NCBI GenBank assembly: GCA_947623465.1
Contig: CANQGU010000013.1
Location: 1-46,782 of the forward strand
Direction: 5' to 3'
Length of the DNA stretch: 46,782 nucleotides
DNA from: an uncultured Clostridia bacterium
GTDB taxonomy: Bacteria; Bacillota; Clostridia; TANB77; CAG-508
Shown here: in pieces, positions 27,991 to 36,449 of the stretch
Position numbering within the stretch: the first letter of the stretch is position 1
Layout: the number at the start of each line of letters is the position of its first letter
Notes under the pieces: model-generated
The model's database searches: none
The model's input: the letters and a program-made list of their open reading frames with translations, nothing else
Told to the model about the DNA's origin: nothing
Translations under genes and position numbers: made by a program

Positions 27991-28501
27991 TTATTTTTCA
28001 AACTTATCTTTTTTAGAATTTTCTCCGCTTCATTTTACTAGATAAATCATTATTTTTAATATCTGACATTTTCATTTTACGAAGTTTTCTCTCCTTCATA
28101 AAATTTACTGTATTTTTTGCAAGTATTAAAGCCATACCAATCCATGCAATTAAAATATACACATATGCTAAATTCAAATTGATATAATCTCCTAATTTAA
28201 TAAACACAATTACATTTTTATTCCAAATTCTATCAATTACATTTCCTATTGCTCCTGCCACTCCAAAACTTAAAATTATTTTTGTATCAAGTTTTATAAA
28301 TAAATTATCACTTGAAATATATCTAATTATCATTAAAACTATTATTATTGAAATTATAATATAATAGCCATTGTTATTGTTAGATTCCAAAATTGTTGCT
28401 ATACCTTTTTTGTATAACCATATTTTTGTAATTTGGTCTAAAATTAAAATTGCGATAATAAAAAGAGTTAGTATTTTGCCATACGTTTTATTTTTTTTCA
28501 T
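27991..28501 (-). CDS. lspA: Lipoprotein signal peptidase (SPase II)-like protein with an altered active site
   Basis: Four-helix membrane protein placed directly before rluD, like lspA. It shows LDQITKIW (DQxTK motif), NNNNGYYIIIS, and VAGAIGNVIDRIWN with the first catalytic Asp. In the last motif, normally FNxAD, it has LNLAYVYI, so the second catalytic Asp is replaced by Tyr; activity is doubtful. CGG at codon 159 lies at the end: frame 0 ends KMKRRKF at 28013, whereas skipping C gives KMKGENSKKDKFEK ending at 27991. Homology cannot choose between tails here; I use the longer by analogy. Confidence 0.75.
28024..28027 (-). other. Probable CGG +1 site at the end of the lspA-like gene (CGGA)
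   Basis: Reads AAA-ATG-AAG-C-GGA-GAA-AAT. Both frames end within 12 codons, so it is consistent with the rule but is not proof. Confidence 0.5.
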
Positions 28502-28660
28502 TTATTTTATAACCTCTCTTTACACTAATTAGTTTTATCCTTAAAATGTAAATATTTTCATATATTTTACTATAAAGTTTACAAAATATCAATAAATATC
28601 TGTACATTATGTTGTCTTTGTGATATAATCTACTTAAATTTATTGTAAGGAGTTACTATT

Positions 28661-29212
28661 ATGGATGAAAAAACAAATAGTAGTTTGGCACAAGATAAAG
28701 TTTTAATATTATATATTTTAAATACTTTAAAACGCGATATTACAGAAAGTGATTTGTTTAAATTAATTTCTCCAATAAACAATATGAATTACTTTTATTT
28801 TAAACAAATTTTATCTGATCTTGTAGATTCCAAACTTGTGGGCACTTACACTAAAGATGAAGAAAATGAAAATAATCAAACTTTATATAAAATTACATCT
28901 GAAGGAAAAAATTCTTTAGATTTAACAATAGATGTTTTACCAGGACTAGTTAAACTACATGCTGACACAGTATTTAAAAATGAAATTTCAAACATAATTG
29001 ATGAAGAATCTATTGTAACAGAATTTATACCAGAAAACGAAAATTCTTATACTGTAAAATGTAAAATTATAGAAAACAATAAAACTATTTTTGAAGTTAG
29101 AACTTATGCCGGTTCAAATGAACATGCAAAACTTATTGCAGATAATTGGAAAAATAATGCTAGTAGTATTTATCCAAAAATTTTAAATTTACTTACAGAA
29201 AATAAAGATTAA
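28661..29212 (+). CDS. DUF4364 family protein
   Basis: 183-residue protein typical of clostridia. The N-terminal winged-helix-like part (LILYILNTLKRDITESDLFK ... YKITSEGKNSLDL) is followed by an alpha/beta segment (YTVKCKIIENNKTIFEVRTY). It resembles PadR/MarR-like regulators in outline, but no role is established. ATG with TAAGGAG upstream. A terminator hairpin follows the stop. Its CGG trinucleotide (GCC-GGT) is out of phase. Confidence 0.82.
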   Translation: MDEKTNSSLAQDKVLILYILNTLKRDITESDLFKLISPINNMNYFYFKQILSDLVDSKLVGTYTKDEENENNQTLYKITSEGKNSLDLTIDVLPGLVKLHADTVFKNEISNIIDEESIVTEFIPENENSYTVKCKIIENNKTIFEVRTYAGSNEHAKLIADNWKNNASSIYPKILNLLTENKD

Positions 29213-29214
29213 TA

Positions 29215-29288
29215 AAACCATATTAATAATAAGTGTTATTTGTGAAAATAAATTTTCACTACAACATAATTATTAATATGGCTTTTTT
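29215..29288. terminator. Long bidirectional terminator between DUF4364 gene and dapB
   Basis: AAACCATATTAATAAT pairs with ATTATTAATATGGCTT (one mismatch near the base), followed by T residues on the plus strand and preceded by A residues that serve as a T run for the convergent dapB transcript. Confidence 0.7.
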
Positions 29289-29290
29289 AA

Positions 29291-30043
29291 TTAGTTAGTT
29301 ACTAGGTCATCCATATTGTATAGTCCATTTTTTTGTTTAGCAATAAACGAAGCTGCTTTAATTGCTCCTTCTGCAAAAACATTTCTAGAGTATGATGTAT
29401 GAGTTATTTCAAATGTTTCGAAATCTCCAAAAAATTTTACAGTATGTTCACCTACAATATTTCCTCCACGAATTGATGTCATACCTATTTCTTTTTTATC
29501 TCTTTTTTCATTTTTATCATGTCTATTATATTCATATTTATAATCTCCACCAAGTGATTCATTTATTGTGTCTGCAAGCATAAGTGCTGTTCCACTTGGA
29601 CTATCAATTTTTCTATTATGATGTGTTTCTATTATTTCTATGTCATCTCCATTTAATTTTGGTGCAATTTCTTTTAAAATTTTCTTAAAGATATTTATAC
29701 CAAAAGACATATTAGCTGATTTAAAAATTGGAATTTCTTTTGCATATTCTTTAATTTTTTCTTCTTCTTCTTTGCTAAATCCTGTTGTTGCAATAACTAT
29801 AGGTACTTTGTTCTTTTTTGCATATTCTAATACATTAAAAGTTGCAACAGGTACAGAAAAGTCTATTATAACATTTGGCTTTTCTGGAATTTCGTTTACA
29901 TCTGTATATACAGGAAAAGCATAATACCCTGTGTTTTCCTTATCTGTTCCACATTTTAATACCATATTTTCATTTTTATCTACTAATTCGCAAACAATTT
30001 GTCCCATTTTCCCATTACAACCATTGACCATTACTTCTATCAT
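29291..30043 (-). CDS. dapB: 4-hydroxy-tetrahydrodipicolinate reductase
   Basis: NAD(P)H-dependent reductase of the lysine/diaminopimelate pathway, which also feeds dipicolinate in spores. 250 residues: VMVNGCNGKMGQIVCELV (dinucleotide-binding loop), VVIATTGFSKEEEEKI-like segment (VIATTGFS), SANMSFGINIFKKIL, IIETHHNRKIDSPSGTALML (catalytic HHxxKxDxPSGTA) and TSIRGGNIVGEHTV. Directly downstream of dapA with an 90-base gap containing a hairpin. Confidence 0.96.
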   Translation of the reverse strand: MIEVMVNGCNGKMGQIVCELVDKNENMVLKCGTDKENTGYYAFPVYTDVNEIPEKPNVIIDFSVPVATFNVLEYAKKNKVPIVIATTGFSKEEEEKIKEYAKEIPIFKSANMSFGINIFKKILKEIAPKLNGDDIEIIETHHNRKIDSPSGTALMLADTINESLGGDYKYEYNRHDKNEKRDKKEIGMTSIRGGNIVGEHTVKFFGDFETFEITHTSYSRNVFAEGAIKAASFIAKQKNGLYNMDDLVTN

Positions 30044-30092
30044 TTTACTATCTCCTAAATATATTTTTATAATTTTTTTAACTTATATCATA

Positions 30093-30126
30093 TTTTTAAG
30101 TGAGCCTATGTTAACCTTCGACTCAC
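30093..30126. other. Hairpin between dapA and dapB
   Basis: AAGTGAG and CTCACTT form a seven-bp stem with a 20-base loop. On the minus strand (direction of the operon) no T run follows, so it looks more like an RNA processing or stability element than a terminator. Confidence 0.35.
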
Positions 30127-30133
30127 TTTATTT

Positions 30134-31012
30134 TTATTTTAATTCTTCCAAACATTTCTTTAATATTTCTTTTTTATTTTCACTCATTGGAATTAGTGGA
30201 AGTCTTGGTTTCCCATAATTATACCCACAAATATTTAATGCCTCTTTTACCGGAATTGGATTAACCTCTGAAAATAATGCATTTATTAAAGGAATTGCAT
30301 CAATTTGCATTTGTGTTGCCTTTTTTATATTTCCTTCAAAAAAGTTATAACACATATCGTGTGTATATTTTGGTCTAACATTTGAAAGCACTGATATTAC
30401 GCCTATTCCACCCATAGATAATACCGGTAAAACTTGATCATCATTTCCTGAATAAATATTTAGATTTTCTTTGCACAAATATGCAGTTTTAGCTATTTGT
30501 GATAAATCTCCGCTTGCCTCTTTAATTGCAACTATATTTGGAATTTTAGATAATTCCAAAGCAACCTCTGGCTTTATATTTACCCCTGTTCTACTTGGTA
30601 CATTATACAATATAATTGGCAAATCTGTATTTTTTGCAATCTCAGTATAATGCATAATTAAGCCCTTATCTGTTGTTTTATTGTAATATGGTGTTACAAT
30701 TAAAACTCCATCTACTCCTAAGTTTTCAACTTTTTTGTTCATTTCAATTACCGCGTTTGTATTGTTTGAGCCTGTTCCTGCAATTATTGGTACTCTTCCA
30801 TTTGATACCTTAACTGCGCATTCAATAGTTTTTAGTTTTTCTTCTTCTGTCATTGTAGATGATTCTCCTGTTGTTCCACAAACTATAATGCTATCTACAT
30901 TGTTTTGAATTTGCTCCTCTATTAGTTTTGCAAATTCATCAAAATTTACACCTTCATCATTAAATGGTGTAGAAATAGCTGTTCCACAGCCTTTAAATAA
31001 GATTTTTTTCAT
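30134..31012 (-). CDS. dapA: 4-hydroxy-tetrahydrodipicolinate synthase
   Basis: Class I aldolase joining pyruvate and aspartate semialdehyde, first step of the diaminopimelate pathway. 292 residues: CGTAISTPFNDEGVNFDEF, VCGTTGESSTMTEEEKL, GVLIVTPYYNKTTDKGLI, ILYNVPSRTGVNIKPEVAL with the catalytic Tyr, and IVAIKEASGD with the Schiff-base Lys. An AGGAGC site lies 12 bases from ATG; a small stem (AGCG/CGCT) in between would shorten that distance. First gene of the dapA-dapB unit. Confidence 0.96.
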   Translation of the reverse strand: MKKILFKGCGTAISTPFNDEGVNFDEFAKLIEEQIQNNVDSIIVCGTTGESSTMTEEEKLKTIECAVKVSNGRVPIIAGTGSNNTNAVIEMNKKVENLGVDGVLIVTPYYNKTTDKGLIMHYTEIAKNTDLPIILYNVPSRTGVNIKPEVALELSKIPNIVAIKEASGDLSQIAKTAYLCKENLNIYSGNDDQVLPVLSMGGIGVISVLSNVRPKYTHDMCYNFFEGNIKKATQMQIDAIPLINALFSEVNPIPVKEALNICGYNYGKPRLPLIPMSENKKEILKKCLEELK

Positions 31013-31255
31013 AGCGCGTTCACGCTCCTTTTTTTATTGTTTAATACTAATTATATTTATAATATGTATTAAAAATGATAAAATCATTACTATATATATA
31101 AATACCATAAAAACTTTTTTTTGGCAATATGCTAAATTTAAATTTGTAATTATTATTTGATAATATCCTAGAATAAATTTAAAACAATAAATATTACTTT
31201 AATTGTATTTTTTTTAAATTTTTGAATAAATAATATAAATAAACTTATAGTAATA

Positions 31256-31284
31256 TTGACAAATTTAATTATATGTAGTACAAT
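31256..31284 (+). promoter_or_regulatory. Promoter of the toxin-antitoxin operon
   Basis: TTGACA (31256-31261), 17 bases, TACAAT (31279-31284), then about 25 bases to the antitoxin start. Confidence 0.75.
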
Positions 31285-31309
31285 GTATTACAAGGAAGGA
31301 GGAGATATT

Positions 31310-31537
31310 ATGACTGTTTCTGTACGACTAAATGAAAAAGATGAATTATTAATAAAAAAATATGCTGAATTAAATAATATATCTTTATCAGACTTAATTA
31401 GAAATGCTGTCCTTGAAAAAATTGAAGATGAATATGATTTAAAAGCATATAATAAAGCCATTGAAGAATATAATAAAAATCCTAAAACATATACTCTTGA
31501 AGATGTAAAAAAGGAGTTGGATTTAAATGACATATAA
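31310..31537 (+). CDS. RelB/DinJ-type antitoxin (ribbon-helix-helix)
   Basis: 75-residue antitoxin. The N-terminal strand and helices (MTVSVRLNEKDELLIKKYAE, ISLSDLIRNAVLEKI) are a ribbon-helix-helix DNA-binding fold; the C-terminal acidic tail (YTLEDVKKELDLNDI) is the toxin-wrapping part. ATG at 31310 follows AAGGAGGAG. It overlaps the toxin gene by 11 bases, a usual coupling in such pairs, and probably represses the promoter just upstream. Confidence 0.88.
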   Translation: MTVSVRLNEKDELLIKKYAELNNISLSDLIRNAVLEKIEDEYDLKAYNKAIEEYNKNPKTYTLEDVKKELDLNDI

Positions 31538-31793
31538 ACTTGCATTTACAGAAAGAGCAAAAAAAGACCTAAAAAAAATAGATAAACATATTGCTTCTCT
31601 AATAATTGGTTGGCTAGAAAAAAACATTGAGGGGTGTAAAGATCCTAGAATTCACGGAAAAGGGTTAGTTGGCGATAAATCTGGCCAATGGAGATACCGT
31701 ATTGGTGATTATAGAGCAATATGTGAAATAAAAGATGCTGAGGTAATTGTATTAGTACTACAAATTGGGCATAGAAAAGAAATATATGAATAG
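31527..31793 (+). CDS. RelE/ParE-family toxin
   Basis: 88-residue RelE-fold protein: YKLAFTERAKKDLKKIDKHI at the start, GKGLVGDKSGQWRYRIGDYR in the middle with the basic residues of the family, and VLVLQIGHRKEIYE at the end, the standard RelE terminus with its His-Arg. RelE toxins cleave mRNA on the ribosome. Paired with the overlapping antitoxin. Arginine is coded here by CGT, AGA, never CGG. Confidence 0.9.
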   Translation: MTYKLAFTERAKKDLKKIDKHIASLIIGWLEKNIEGCKDPRIHGKGLVGDKSGQWRYRIGDYRAICEIKDAEVIVLVLQIGHRKEIYE

Positions 31794-31807
31794 AAGCACT
31801 TTAGCTC

Positions 31808-32896
31808 CTATTCATATTCATACCATAAACCTTTTTTCTTTAAAGTTTGTATTGTTTGTTCATGTTCTTCATTTGTATTTGAAAAATATAGTTCTCCATT
31901 TTTATCAGCTACGAAATATAAGTAACTTTCTTTTGCCGGATTAAGTACTGCATTTATTGACTCTTCAGAAACACTTGCTATTGGTCCTATCGGTAATTTT
32001 CCTGCCATATTTGGACCTCTTGTATTATATTGGTTATAAGTGTTTATTTCTTTTGCATATAAGTCTCTCTCTCCCATATCAACTTTTATACCATAATATG
32101 TGGTTACATCACTTCCAATTGACATTTTATTTTTTAATCTATTATAAATTACACTTGCAACTTTAGGTCTATTTTCTGCGTTGTTTCCTTCAAGCTCTAC
32201 AATAGATGCCATAGTTAATATATTGTGTACAGATATTTTACTATTTTCTATGTCTTCTTTATTTTTTTCTAAAACTTCATCCATTTTGTCTAACATTTTT
32301 TCGAAAATAGTTTTTACATCTACATCTACATTTTCAAAACTATATGTATCAGGATATAAATATCCTTCTAATGGATAATATATTCCATTTTTTTGTATAT
32401 CTTCAGTTACAAACCAATATTTAGATATAACTGATGTTATATAATTATTATCTTGTAATAAATTATAAACATCATTTGTAGTATTATTTGTGTTGTCTGC
32501 TATTTGACTTGCAATATAGCGCATGTTTTTTCCTTCTAAGAAAGTAATTGTAACTGTTTCATCCATTACTTTTCCTTCTGTTAATATGTTTAAAACCTCA
32601 GGTAATGCTTCGTTTCCTTCAAATTTATATTTTCCTGCTTTAAGGCTTTTTACATCATGTAGTTTTATATATATTTTTGCAATAAATTCATTTTTAATAA
32701 TATTGTTTTGTTTTAAATTATTTATAATATTTAGTGTACTTGATCCACTTTCTATTTGAATAATTTTTTCTGTATTATCACCATTATTTGTTTTAGGCGC
32801 TTTTAAACCTTGGCTATAAAAAAGAAATAAGGAAATTATTATTACTAAAATTATTGCAACTATTACTCCAATTATAATCTTAACTTTTTTTGACAT
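31808..32896 (-). CDS. mltG: Endolytic murein transglycosylase MltG (YceG-like)
   Basis: Inner-membrane lytic transglycosylase that cuts nascent glycan strands. 362 residues: one N-terminal membrane helix (VKIIIGVIVAIILVIIISLF), a LysM-like segment, then the YceG domain with YLYPDTYSF, HNILTMASIVELEGNNAENR containing the catalytic Glu, VIYNRLKNKMSIGSDVTTYY, and NTRGPNMAGKLPIGPIASVS. ATG is 14 bases after the previous gene, with AAAGGATA upstream. Probably transcribed with the stalk/SH3 gene. Confidence 0.93.
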   Translation of the reverse strand: MSKKVKIIIGVIVAIILVIIISLFLFYSQGLKAPKTNNGDNTEKIIQIESGSSTLNIINNLKQNNIIKNEFIAKIYIKLHDVKSLKAGKYKFEGNEALPEVLNILTEGKVMDETVTITFLEGKNMRYIASQIADNTNNTTNDVYNLLQDNNYITSVISKYWFVTEDIQKNGIYYPLEGYLYPDTYSFENVDVDVKTIFEKMLDKMDEVLEKNKEDIENSKISVHNILTMASIVELEGNNAENRPKVASVIYNRLKNKMSIGSDVTTYYGIKVDMGERDLYAKEINTYNQYNTRGPNMAGKLPIGPIASVSEESINAVLNPAKESYLYFVADKNGELYFSNTNEEHEQTIQTLKKKGLWYEYE

Positions 32897-32910
32897 TTGT
32901 ATATCCTTTC

Positions 32911-33876
32911 TTATATATTAATTTTTATTCCACATTCTTCTAACATTGGACGCACTTCTATTTTAAATCTTTCAAAATCAGAATTTTGCTCTCCATTATA
33001 CACTATTTTTACATTCATCTTATCACTTTTTATTGCTTGTTGCAATATTAAGTTTGTAACTTCTTCTCTTTTTTCAAATGAAGATATATCTTTTGAAGTT
33101 ATATCATACTCTAAGCTATTTTCTTCATTTATAGAAGATGCTTCTTCTGCTAAATTTTCTCTTTCTGTTACAATATTGTCTAGTAATTTTTTCTTAACAT
33201 ATCCTATATTTCCGTTTTGTGTTCTAATTTTAGCTACTCCATCTTCTTCACTTATAAATATAACTGAATCTCCTTTTTTTACATTTTCTATTATTTTAGA
33301 AAATATTTTGTTTTCTTGTTTTACTTTAAGATTCTTTTTAGCTTCTGCTTTTATACACTCTTTATTAAAACTGTCTATTGTAATTATATTGCTTTGCTCT
33401 TTATATTCTAAATCATAATTGTATATTTTTTCAAGATCTGAAACAGATAAATAATATTCTCCATCTTTTTCTATTACAGGGTCTTCAGTTTCTTGTTTTA
33501 CTCCATTTATAGTTATATATTGCTCTCCTATTTTTAATGTTGCTATTTTTTTGCTTGCTGTTGTTATAATTAATCCTGTTTCTTCCTCTTGATAGATAGT
33601 TTTATCAAAAAATGTTTCTATGTCTTTCATACTCATATAAATTTTTTGGTTCTTTTTAATTATTTCTTCTTGAAGATTAGTAGTTATATTTTCATTATTT
33701 AAAATAACCTGAGAATCTTGATATACCAAAAAACTTTTGTTACTTTTTATATTAAAAATTATTATTATAAATAAAACTATCACCACAACAAAAGCTATTT
33801 TTTTATAGCTTTTGTTGTGGTGATTTTTATTATTTTTCTTTGTTTTTTTTACATGTTTAGAATTATTTTTTTCCAT
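32911..33876 (-). CDS. Membrane-anchored stalk-domain and SH3-like protein
   Basis: 321 residues: a strongly basic His/Lys-rich N-terminus, one membrane helix (IAFVVVIVLFIIIIF, about 28-45), then a copper-amine-oxidase-type stalk domain (YMSMKDIETFFDKTIYQEEE, GEYYLSVSDLEKIYNY) and a bacterial SH3-like domain (IIENVKKGDSVIFISEEDGV, AKIRTQNGNIGYVKKKLL). This is the N-terminal layout of clostridial cell-wall glycosidase-18 proteins, but the glycosidase domain is missing and only an 80-residue tail follows. Probably a cell-wall-binding protein. A 20-bp hairpin lies in its coding sequence. Confidence 0.7.
   Translation of the reverse strand: MEKNNSKHVKKTKKNNKNHHNKSYKKIAFVVVIVLFIIIIFNIKSNKSFLVYQDSQVILNNENITTNLQEEIIKKNQKIYMSMKDIETFFDKTIYQEEETGLIITTASKKIATLKIGEQYITINGVKQETEDPVIEKDGEYYLSVSDLEKIYNYDLEYKEQSNIITIDSFNKECIKAEAKKNLKVKQENKIFSKIIENVKKGDSVIFISEEDGVAKIRTQNGNIGYVKKKLLDNIVTERENLAEEASSINEENSLEYDITSKDISSFEKREEVTNLILQQAIKSDKMNVKIVYNGEQNSDFERFKIEVRPMLEECGIKINI
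33779..33824. repeat. 20-bp perfect hairpin inside the stalk/SH3 gene
   Basis: Bases 33779-33798 are exactly complementary to 33805-33824, with a six-T loop (plus strand). It overlaps codons encoding the cytoplasm-to-membrane junction of the protein (NHHNKSYKKIAFVVVI). Confidence 0.85.
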
Positions 33877-33926
33877 TATTTCTTCGTATAATGTAGCTAA
33901 ATGCTACACTCTCCTTTCTTGTTTTT

Positions 33927-34577
33927 TTACATTCTTCTAAACACACCTATAACTTTACCTAGAATTTTGCAATTTGGAACTATTATTGGATCCATTGTTT
34001 GATTTTCTGGTTGTAAGCGTATGTGGTCTTTTTCTTTATAGAATGTTTTTACTGTAGCTTCGTCTTCTATTAATGCTACTACTATTTCTCCATTTATGGC
34101 ATCTGCTTGTTTTCTAACTAAGATATAGTCCCCATCTAAAATTCCAGCTTCTATCATACTTTCTCCTCTAACAGTTAGCATAAAACAATCTGAATTTCCA
34201 ACAAAATCTATTGGAATAGGAAATGTATCTGTTACATTTTCTACTGCTAAAATTGGCATCCCTGCTGTTATTTTTCCTACTAATGGAACGTCTATCAATT
34301 CTTTTTGTGCATAAAAATTCTTTGGTGCATTGTTTATTGGCTCTCCATCTCCACCTTTTAATAGTTTTAATGTTCTTCCTTTTTTATCTTCCTTCTTTAT
34401 ATACCCTTTATCTCTTAATTTTGCTAAATATCCATGAACTGTTGCTGTTGAACTTAAGCCAACTGCTTTTCCTATTTCCCTTACTGATGGTGGGTATCCA
34501 TCTTCTCCTATTTTCTTTTCGATAAATTTTAATATTGCTTTTTCTCTTTTATTAAGTTCTTTCGCTTTTCTTGGCAT
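33927..34577 (-). CDS. lexA: LexA repressor
   Basis: SOS-response repressor, 216 residues. N-terminal winged helix ([38 protein letters not shown]), Ala-Gly cleavage site in [10 protein letters not shown] (near residue 105), active-site Ser in [11 protein letters not shown] (near 137) and Lys in EATVKTFYK (near 174). Start ATG with GGAGTG upstream. A consensus promoter and an inverted repeat precede it (34592-34639). I see no classic GAAC-N4-GTTC box in the upstream region. Confidence 0.96.
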   Translation of the reverse strand: MPRKAKELNKREKAILKFIEKKIGEDGYPPSVREIGKAVGLSSTATVHGYLAKLRDKGYIKKEDKKGRTLKLLKGGDGEPINNAPKNFYAQKELIDVPLVGKITAGMPILAVENVTDTFPIPIDFVGNSDCFMLTVRGESMIEAGILDGDYILVRKQADAINGEIVVALIEDEATVKTFYKEKDHIRLQPENQTMDPIIVPNCKILGKVIGVFRRM

Positions 34578-34591
34578 ATTACATCACACTC

Positions 34592-34639
34592 CAAAATTTA
34601 ATTTGAAAATATAATATCATACAAATTAAATTTTGTCAA
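34592..34639 (-). promoter_or_regulatory. lexA promoter with 14-bp inverted repeat
   Basis: Minus strand: TTGACA (34639-34634), 17 bases, TATTAT (34616-34611). CAAAATTTAATTTG (34592-34605) and CAAATTAAATTTTG (34622-34635) form a perfect 14-bp inverted repeat that brackets the -10, one arm overlapping the -35/spacer and the other the transcription start. It may be an operator. Confidence 0.6.
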
Positions 34640-34713
34640 ACATTTTTTTGTTTTTTCTTAATTTCTTTTGCCATAAAATTTTTACATTATTTAATTTTCA
34701 ATGTTTAAAAATA

Positions 34714-36135
34714 TTATTTTACGGAATCTTCTCTATATGATATAACTTTAAATTCATTTTTTTCATCGAATTTTATCATAATAACTTTTGTATAGTTGTC
34801 TTTGCTTGGTTTTCCTAATTCATTAATAATTAAACTTGCTTTATGTTTGTTTAAAGTATCAAATGTATTCATGAATCCCATACCTGTACCACCTTCATCT
34901 TTGTGTGTTGTACATGGCTTCTTTCCTAAATTTTCTAATGTTTCTTTTTCAAATTCTATACCTGAATCATATATGTACAAACCATAACAGTCTTCTATTA
35001 AACCTAATTTTACTAATATACTTTTGTTAACATTATTTGAATGTTTTACTGCAATTATTGCATCTTTTACATGGTCGGCTATTAATATTTCTAATTCGTC
35101 CTCTGGTATATAATGGTTTATCATTGTGTATATATTTCCAGAAATTTGCAAATGTAATTCAATATTATTTTCTTCACAATCTGTTTTCATTAAATCTAAC
35201 ATGTCGTCTATTGACATTATACCTGTTTTGGTTAATTCTACATCTGCTGATTTTTCGTTTAGCTCATTTGAAATATTTTGAAGTTTGTATTTTATATCTA
35301 TCTCCTCTGCTGTTTCTGAATTTAGCATTAACTTATTTAATCTATGTTCTAATGATCTTTGTCTGTGTGCAATAGAATGACTTCTTTTATTAAAGTCTAG
35401 AATCTCTTTTTCAAGTGATACAACTTCTTCCTTCTTGCTATTTAATTCTGCTTTGGTTTCCTCAAGTTCTTTTACGAGTAGTTTTTTCTTATAATATAAT
35501 TGTATTGATTTGTATATAGTTATAATCATAACTATTGCAAATATTATGAAACTTATTAAAAAATTTTTTGTTATATCAACATTAACAGTTACCAATATAA
35601 TAAATGTAAATAATAATATAACACCTACATTTAATATTATTATATCAAAATATTCATCTTGTGAACTTTTATAAAAAAATGAAATGCCATGTTTTAATTT
35701 TTTGATTTTTAATATTCTATATAATAAAATTGCCTGAATTAGTAACATTAATATTAAATTTATATAATCATTTTTTATAATATATATTTTGTTAACAATA
35801 TAAGTAATTATAATTCCAACAAAAAATAGTATATAATTTATACTTGCAGATATTATTGTTGTTAAAGTAGTATAACCAAAATTTCCTTTAGTAATTATTG
35901 AAAATAGTGCACTTAATAATAAAATTAAGCAAATTATGGACATATATGAATTTACTTTATACTTAATTACTACACTTACAACAGACATAAAAAACATACT
36001 AAAAAAAGATACTATATTTATTTTCTTATTTAAAATTGTACAATTACTAACTTTTAAAAATGTATAATATGTATAAATTACTATAAAAAAAGTTTTTAAT
36101 ATGTCAATTTTCATATCAATATACCCCAAATTCAT
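34714..36135 (-). CDS. AgrC-like GHKL sensor histidine kinase
   Basis: 473 residues. Six or so membrane helices occupy about 1-215, with no extracellular domain, as in AgrC-type peptide receptors. A coiled coil (KELEETKAELNSKKEEVVSL) leads to the phospho-acceptor region (RSHSIAHRQRSLEHRLNKLM, near residue 255). The GHKL ATPase part has IADHVKDAIIAVKHSNN where the N box would be (the usual Asn is Asp), LYIYDSGIEFE as G1 and EGGTGMGFMNTFDTL as G2, so nucleotide binding is atypical. AAAGGAGG precedes the ATG. Located after the Trp-rich peptide and the Spo0A-like regulator on the same strand, it is the likely partner kinase. Confidence 0.82.
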   Translation of the reverse strand: MNLGYIDMKIDILKTFFIVIYTYYTFLKVSNCTILNKKINIVSFFSMFFMSVVSVVIKYKVNSYMSIICLILLLSALFSIITKGNFGYTTLTTIISASINYILFFVGIIITYIVNKIYIIKNDYINLILMLLIQAILLYRILKIKKLKHGISFFYKSSQDEYFDIIILNVGVILLFTFIILVTVNVDITKNFLISFIIFAIVMIITIYKSIQLYYKKKLLVKELEETKAELNSKKEEVVSLEKEILDFNKRSHSIAHRQRSLEHRLNKLMLNSETAEEIDIKYKLQNISNELNEKSADVELTKTGIMSIDDMLDLMKTDCEENNIELHLQISGNIYTMINHYIPEDELEILIADHVKDAIIAVKHSNNVNKSILVKLGLIEDCYGLYIYDSGIEFEKETLENLGKKPCTTHKDEGGTGMGFMNTFDTLNKHKASLIINELGKPSKDNYTKVIMIKFDEKNEFKVISYREDSVK

Positions 36136-36176
36136 TTTTTATTCCTCCTTTTATAATTATATCTATTATACATTAT

Positions 36177-36238
36177 AATAAAAATAGAAGCAATATCAAG
36201 TGCCATAAGTTTTACTTAATATTACTTCTATTTTTATT
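36177..36238 (-). terminator. Attenuator-like hairpin between the peptide gene and the sensor kinase
   Basis: AATAAAAATAGAAG (36177-36190) and CTTCTATTTTTATT (36225-36238) form a 14-bp perfect stem lying between the small peptide ORF and the kinase. The AT-rich stem without long T tail suggests partial termination, giving more peptide mRNA than kinase mRNA. Confidence 0.5.
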
Positions 36239-36245
36239 TTTATAT

Positions 36246-36296
36246 TTATCTTCCCCAACGTTGAAGCCATCTTATAAATTCTTCATACCATCCCAT
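36246..36296 (-). CDS. 16-residue Trp-rich peptide, candidate signalling peptide
   Basis: ATG at 36296 to TAA at 36246 encodes MGWYEEFIRWLQRWGR. The upstream AAGGTGGTGAT differs from the ideal ribosome site in one base and has ideal spacing (8 bases), far better than chance. The peptide has three Trp and would form a short amphipathic helix. It sits between a Spo0A-like response regulator, whose transcript ends in a terminator just before, and an AgrC-like sensor kinase. I infer a secreted or membrane-active signal or leader peptide; no known family is recognised and no exporter gene is adjacent. Confidence 0.55.
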   Translation of the reverse strand: MGWYEEFIRWLQRWGR

Positions 36297-36420
36297 CAAA
36301 ATCACCACCTTCCGCCAATGCGTTACCCTCAAATTGTTAATATAAAAATACCATCAAAAAGGCGTATTTTGGCGGTTTTAACTGATAGAAAAAGATGGCG
36401 AAAAATAAAGAAAAATGGTA

Positions 36421-36449
36421 TTAAAAAAGAACGTCTATTTAGACGTTCT
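36421..36449 (-). terminator. Terminator of the response-regulator gene
   Basis: AGAACGTCT (36428-36436) pairs with AGACGTTCT (36441-36449), loop of four, followed on the minus strand by a T run (36428-36423). It lies 18 bases beyond the stop codon and implies that the peptide gene has its own promoter. Confidence 0.88.

Noticed and set aside
31527..31537. Antitoxin-toxin overlap as another frameshift
   Set aside because: The toxin has its own ATG and ribosome site within the antitoxin tail; this is ordinary gene overlap and no CGG is present.
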